A stretch of 64,000 nt of DNA, from the NCBI GenBank assembly GCA_910578095.1, contig CAJTOZ010000015.1:4052-68051 (forward strand), given 5' to 3'. This document shows positions 60,522 through 64,000 of the stretch, one piece after another. This stretch comes from an uncultured Muribaculaceae bacterium (lineage in GTDB: Bacteria > Bacteroidota > Bacteroidia > Bacteroidales > Muribaculaceae). A program made the translations under genes and the position numbers. Below the pieces are notes generated by a model. It saw nothing but the letters and a program-made list of their open reading frames with translations, had not been told where the DNA came from and did not search any database. Each line of letters begins with the position of its first letter. Position 1 is the first letter of the stretch.

Positions 60522-60573
60522 AATAATTGTACCTTTAAATTAAACTAAAACTGAGCTAACTGATGGTTAATAT

Positions 60574-60631
60574 TGCGTCCTCTGACGCATTGCTCTCATG
60601 AAACTTACACTTAAATAACAGTGCAAAGGTA
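60574..60631 (-). promoter_or_regulatory. Promoter and leader hairpin of the 38-codon gene
   Basis: The minus-strand -7 box TACCTTTG is at 60631-60624. The leader contains a 6-bp hairpin (TGCGTC at 60574-60579, loop CTCT, GACGCA at 60584-60589). Confidence 0.45.
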
Positions 60632-60685
60632 CAAAAAGTTTTCCGATTATATGTTTTAAAACATAATTTTTCAGCATGTATAAAT

Positions 60686-60718
60686 AAAAAATCAGGGCCG
60701 GCGCGATGCCGACCCTGA
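60686..60718 (-). terminator. Terminator of the rplM-rpsI-rpsB-tsf string
   Basis: An 11-bp stem (TCAGGGCCGGC at 60692-60702; GCCGACCCTGA at 60708-60718; one wobble pair) is followed on the minus strand by six T residues. It lies 30 bp after the tsf stop. Confidence 0.85.
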
Positions 60719-60748
60719 CTTTATAAAGTTATGACTTGCTGCGTATGT

Positions 60749-61729
60749 TTAATCCTGATTGAGGTTTACACGCTTGAAGGCTACAGCTACGAGACCCTTG
60801 GCGGCCTGTTCGAGATATGCGCCGATGGTGAGGTTGCCGTCCTTGATGAACTCCTGCTCCATGAGCACGGATTCCTTGTAGAACTTGTTGACACGACCGT
60901 TGGCGATGTTCTGGATCATCTGCTCGGGAAGGTTTGCAGCCTTTGCCTCTGCAGTGGTCTTGGCAATTTCGCGGGCCTTGGTGGCTTCCTCTTCGGTGAG
61001 CCAGCCCTTGGCGATGTTGCTCTCGATGTGAGCTTCGCTGTCAACGAGGTTGGGGTTGATACCGGCCTTTTTCAAGGCAGCCTCAACAGCCTTCTTCACC
61101 TGCTCTTCCTTGGTCTTTTCGATCGCTACATTATATTCTGCATCGATGATAGACTGAGGAACTGCATCGCGGCTCACAGCCACAGGATTCATGGAAGCAA
61201 CCTGCATGGCCACGTCGCGGCCTACCTGATAGTCCACACCTTCCTGGTTGAAGCCAACGATAGTGGCAAGCTTGTTACCGAGGTGGTTGTAGCTCATGGT
61301 GGAGGCAGCTTCGAGGCACTCATAGGCGCCGATTTCAGTTTTTTCGCCGGTTTTGCCGGTTTCTTCCACAACGAGGTCGGCTACAGTGCGGCCGTTGATT
61401 TCGAGAGCTTTGAGCTCGTCAACGTTTTTGCACTTTGCAGCTACAGCGGCGTCGAGGATTTCCTGAGTCAGGGCTACGAAGCCGGCGTTTTTAGCCACGA
61501 AGTCGGTCTCGCACTTGAGAGCGAGAACAGCAGCAAAAGCGCCGTCGTGCTTTGCGAGTACGCAACCTTCAGCGGCTTCGCGGTCTTCACGCTTGGCGGC
61601 TACAGCCTGGCCCTTCTTGCGAAGGATTTCAACAGCAGCTTCGATGTCGCCGTTGGTTTCGGCCAAAGCTTTTTTGCAGTCCATCAAGCCGGCGCTTGTA
61701 AGGTGACGCAGCTTGGTGATATCTGCCAT
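60749..61729 (-). CDS. tsf: Translation elongation factor Ts
   Basis: This 326-residue cytoplasmic protein catalyses GDP/GTP exchange on EF-Tu. The N-terminal UBA-like domain (ITKLRHLTSAGLMDCKKALA) and the TDFVAKN motif (LKCETDFVAKNAGF) are diagnostic. The start MADITKLRH (61729) is preferred over an ATG four codons upstream. It lies downstream of rpsB, the usual arrangement in bacteria, with a terminator after it. Confidence 0.97.
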   Translation of the reverse strand: MADITKLRHLTSAGLMDCKKALAETNGDIEAAVEILRKKGQAVAAKREDREAAEGCVLAKHDGAFAAVLALKCETDFVAKNAGFVALTQEILDAAVAAKCKNVDELKALEINGRTVADLVVEETGKTGEKTEIGAYECLEAASTMSYNHLGNKLATIVGFNQEGVDYQVGRDVAMQVASMNPVAVSRDAVPQSIIDAEYNVAIEKTKEEQVKKAVEAALKKAGINPNLVDSEAHIESNIAKGWLTEEEATKAREIAKTTAEAKAANLPEQMIQNIANGRVNKFYKESVLMEQEFIKDGNLTIGAYLEQAAKGLVAVAFKRVNLNQD

Positions 61730-61790
61730 GGATGGTGCCATATTATTGATATTTTGCGGGTTGAACTTAGTTTAAAACAGGTCGGATAGA

Positions 61791-62630
61791 TTATTCGGCA
61801 GCTTCTTCGGCGGCAGGAGCTGCTTCCTCAGCGGGAGCTGCGGCAGCTTCGGGCTCTACGTCGGAACGACGTACACGACGGCGCTCGCGGCGGGGAGCTG
61901 CATCGGCTGCAGGTGCATCCTTCTCGGTGTCTACCTTCTCAACTTTGCGCTCTTCAAGACCCTCTGCCATTGCGGCAACTACAGTGTCGAGAACGAGCTC
62001 GATGCTCTTGGAGGCATCGTCGTTGCAAGGGATGACGAAATCCACGCCGGAAGGATCGCTGTTGGTATCTACCATAGCAAATACGGGGATACCGAGGCGG
62101 TTGGCTTCAGCAACTGCGATACGTTCTTTAAGCACGTCAACAACAAAGAGTGCGCTGGGCAGACGGTTGAGGTCGGCGATGGAGCCGAGGGTCTTTTCCA
62201 GTTTGGCACGCTGACGCGAGATCTGGAGGCGTTCGCGCTTGGAGAGGTTGTCGAAAGTACCGTCCTTGGTCATGCGGTCGATGGTGGTCATCTTCTTCAC
62301 AGCCTTGCGGATAGTGGGGAAGTTGGTGAGCATACCACCGGGCCAGCGCTCAATGACGAAGGGCATGTTGACGGTGGCAGCCTTATCGGCCACTACCTGT
62401 TTGGCCTGTTTCTTGGTTGCCACGAAGAGCACTTTCTTGCCCTGCTTGGCGATGTTTTTGAGAGCTGCGGCAGCTTCATCCAGCTTGGCTGCAGTCTTAT
62501 AGAGGTCGATGATGTGGATACCGTTGCGCTCCATGAAGATATAAGGAGCCATGGCGGGATTCCATTTGCGTTTGAGGTGGCCGAAATGGCATCCTGCCTC
62601 GAGGAGTTGTTCAAAAGTGGGTGTTGCCAT
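61791..62630 (-). CDS. rpsB: 30S ribosomal protein S2
   Basis: This 279-residue protein starts MATPTFEQLLEAGCHFGHLK; ATG 62630 is chosen over an upstream ATG 23 codons earlier. Conserved blocks are KRKWNPAMAPYIFMERNGIH, FVATKKQAKQVV, WPGGMLTNFPTIRK and IPVFAMVDTNSDP. The C-terminus has an Ala/Glu-rich extension of about 40 residues (EAAAAPAEEAAPAAEEAAE) beyond the E. coli length, common in Bacteroidetes. Confidence 0.97.
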   Translation of the reverse strand: MATPTFEQLLEAGCHFGHLKRKWNPAMAPYIFMERNGIHIIDLYKTAAKLDEAAAALKNIAKQGKKVLFVATKKQAKQVVADKAATVNMPFVIERWPGGMLTNFPTIRKAVKKMTTIDRMTKDGTFDNLSKRERLQISRQRAKLEKTLGSIADLNRLPSALFVVDVLKERIAVAEANRLGIPVFAMVDTNSDPSGVDFVIPCNDDASKSIELVLDTVVAAMAEGLEERKVEKVDTEKDAPAADAAPRRERRRVRRSDVEPEAAAAPAEEAAPAAEEAAE

Positions 62631-62772
62631 ACTTTTAAATAAGGGGGTTGGTTTACGTTCTTGTGGGAATTGCAACCGTGCGGTAGGGAACGTGTCCATC
62701 CACGCGGTTTAGATACTAAACACTGATATAAGTGTAAGATTGCATCATGCCGCAAGTGCGACAGGACAAATC
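62631..62772 (-). promoter_or_regulatory. rpsI-rpsB intergenic region, possible S2 leader
   Basis: This 142-bp stretch between rpsI and rpsB holds a perfect hairpin, GTTTAG-ATA-CTAAAC (62707-62721), and a weaker CACT/AGTG stem beside it. Ribosomal-protein genes often carry autoregulatory leaders, but no known leader is positively recognised here. Confidence 0.3.
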
Positions 62773-63159
62773 TTAACGCTTGCTGAACTGGAAGCGCTTG
62801 CGGGCTTTGGGCTGACCGGGCTTTTTGCGTTCTACGGCACGGGCGTCGCGGGTCATGAAGCCAGCTTTGCGGAGCACCGACTTGTCATCGGGGTTGATTT
62901 TGACGAGAGCGCGGGCAATGCCGAGACGGAGAGCCTCTGCCTGGCCTTTGTAGCCACCGCCGTCAAGATTGACATGGATGTCGTACTTCTCCACAACGTC
63001 GAGGGCGCTGAGGGGCTGCTTGACGATGAACTGAAGAATCGAAGAGGGGAAATACACTTCGAGGGGGCGCTTGTTGATGGTGATGACGCCGGTGCCTTCT
63101 TTAAGGATTACGCGTGCGACGGCGGCCTTACGACGGCCAACTGCATTTATATTTTCCAT
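62773..63159 (-). CDS. rpsI: 30S ribosomal protein S9
   Basis: This 128-residue protein of usual length has the S9 signature ([40 protein letters not shown]) and the basic tail ending [17 protein letters not shown] that reaches the P-site tRNA. It lies 8 bp after rplM, the conserved pairing. Confidence 0.98.
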   Translation of the reverse strand: MENINAVGRRKAAVARVILKEGTGVITINKRPLEVYFPSSILQFIVKQPLSALDVVEKYDIHVNLDGGGYKGQAEALRLGIARALVKINPDDKSVLRKAGFMTRDARAVERKKPGQPKARKRFQFSKR

Positions 63160-63167
63160 GCTTACGA

Positions 63168-63647
63168 TTATTTCAGGGTGTTAACATCTACAACGACGGG
63201 GTTCTGCGCTGCGTGGGGGTGCTCAGGACCGTTGTACACGTGCATGTTCTCGATGAGACGACGGCCAAGACGGTTTTTGGGGAGCATGCCTTTCATGACG
63301 CGGATGAACAGGGGGTTCATTCCGGGCTTGAGGTGCTTGTTGAAGCTCTTCTTGATGAGGACCTCGGGGGTGAGCTCACGCTGACCGCCGGGATAGCCGG
63401 TGTAGTTGAGATAGATGCGGTCGGTCATTTTTTTGCCGGTGAGACGCACCTTTTCGGCGTTGATGATGATAACGTTGTCGCCGCACTCCACATTGGGGGA
63501 GTAGCTGGGTTTGTTCTTGCCACGAAGCAAGAGTGCGACTTTCGAGCACAGACGACCAAGGGGCTGGTCGGTTGCATCGATCACCACCCACTGGTGTTCT
63601 ACGCTCTGTGCGTTAGGTGAAAGAGTTTTGTAGCTTAAAGTATCCAC
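63168..63647 (-). CDS. rplM: 50S ribosomal protein L13
   Basis: This 159-residue protein has L13 motifs [38 protein letters not shown] and [20 protein letters not shown]. It is slightly longer than E. coli L13 at the N-terminus ([19 protein letters not shown]), as in other Bacteroidetes. It is the first gene of the string, preceded by a leader of about 100 nt. Confidence 0.98.
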   Translation of the reverse strand: MDTLSYKTLSPNAQSVEHQWVVIDATDQPLGRLCSKVALLLRGKNKPSYSPNVECGDNVIIINAEKVRLTGKKMTDRIYLNYTGYPGGQRELTPEVLIKKSFNKHLKPGMNPLFIRVMKGMLPKNRLGRRLIENMHVYNGPEHPHAAQNPVVVDVNTLK

Positions 63648-63767
63648 TTTATTAATTTCTTGATTAGATGTTAATTAAACAGCAACAAGGAGGCGCTGCT
63701 CGGCCAAAAGCACATCGCCCGAATGCCACTGAAAGTTTAATTTGGACATAATCGGCCTGCAAAGGTA
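63648..63767 (-). promoter_or_regulatory. rplM promoter and untranslated leader
   Basis: The minus strand has a TACCTTTG -7 box (plus 63760-63767), giving a leader of roughly 100 nt before the ATG at 63647. Such a long leader would suit r-protein feedback control, but no specific fold is recognised. From 63768 to the terminator at 63924 nothing further is seen. Confidence 0.45.
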
Positions 63768-63923
63768 CGTTTTTTTTCTTACATAACAATGGATTATGAG
63801 AAAAAAATGGTATATAAACCCAAAGAAACTTCTCTCCCCGCCGGCTCCAGGGAGAGGACAAGGCGGGACGGCGGGCACTTGCTAATATATAGCTTCACAG
63901 GCTCTGACACGGGTATATAGAAA

Positions 63924-63957
63924 GAGCCCCGGGCTTCCTTGCGGAGGTCCGGGGCTC
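63924..63957 (-). terminator. rRNA operon terminator
   Basis: GAGCCCCGG-type arms (63924-63932 and 63949-63957) form a GC-rich hairpin just past the 5S 3' end. The minus strand continues as TTTCTATATA. Confidence 0.75.
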
Positions 63958-63962
63958 GGATA

Positions 63963-64000
63963 GGGGGCGGTTACCTACTCTCCCACTTTCGCAGTACCAT
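63963..64000 (-). rRNA. rrf: 5S ribosomal RNA, 3' end (partial)
   Basis: The minus strand from the window edge reads ATGGTACTGCGAAAGTGGGA, then GAGTAGGTAACCGCCCC, which is the conserved 3' part of bacterial 5S rRNA (the GGTACTGC... GGGAGAGTAGG arm). The rest of the rRNA operon must lie beyond the right edge, reading toward this window. Confidence 0.85.

Overview
The window looks like a chromosomal segment of a gut-type Bacteroidales bacterium, probably close to Muribaculaceae. The evidence is a SusC/SusD pair, a hybrid two-component (HTCS) regulator, promoters of the Bacteroidetes type (TTTG / TAnnTTTG), Bacteroidete lipoprotein signals, T9SS-like C-terminal tails and an L13-S9-S2-EF-Ts gene string beside an rRNA operon. 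The family-level placement is inference. The first 42 kb is GC-rich with codons ending in G/C; about 43-60 kb is visibly more AT-rich.

Region 1 (1-1.2 kb): the N-terminal part of a glutamate-synthase small-subunit-like flavoprotein, then a 78-bp nested palindromic repeat and a terminator. Region 2 (1.2-42.8 kb): a large polysaccharide utilization locus (PUL). Leftward it has a secreted protein, a GH88 unsaturated glucuronyl hydrolase and the HTCS sensor. Rightward it has SusC/SusD, two serine-type sulfatases, four heparinase II/III-type lyases, one PL8-type lyase, a second GH88 fused to a C-terminal domain, three GH29 alpha-L-fucosidase-family enzymes and one GH31. A convergent radical-SAM sulfatase-maturating enzyme closes it. 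The parts fit one pathway: lyases cut a uronate-containing chain, GH88 removes the resulting unsaturated uronate, sulfatases activated by the maturase remove sulfate, and GH29/GH31 remove side sugars. A sulfated, glycosaminoglycan-like polymer with fucose-type branches is the simplest substrate guess. A DUF3575 / Mfa2-like / fimbrillin-like cassette sits inside the PUL, between two lyases, and may couple adhesion to degradation.

Region 3 (43-58.2 kb): an AT-richer island of oxidoreductases and hydrolases (three aldo/keto reductases, iron alcohol dehydrogenase, RibD-type reductase, exported flavodoxin, a flavodoxin-esterase fusion, alpha/beta hydrolases, a cupin-carboxymuconolactone decarboxylase fusion, AraC and MarR-GNAT regulators). 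An inverted repeat, GGTAA-N2/3-TTACC, recurs upstream of its transcription units, including at exactly the same distance (64 nt) before two aldo/keto reductase genes. This suggests one shared regulon. In its middle lies an orphan basic ORF framed by palindromes and a repeated 17-mer.

Region 4 (58.2-64 kb): a DUF1349 protein, a maltose O-acetyltransferase-type enzyme, a LuxR-type regulator and a 38-codon gene with its own promoter and terminator. Then come tsf, rpsB, rpsI and rplM on the minus strand and the 3' end of a 5S rRNA gene.
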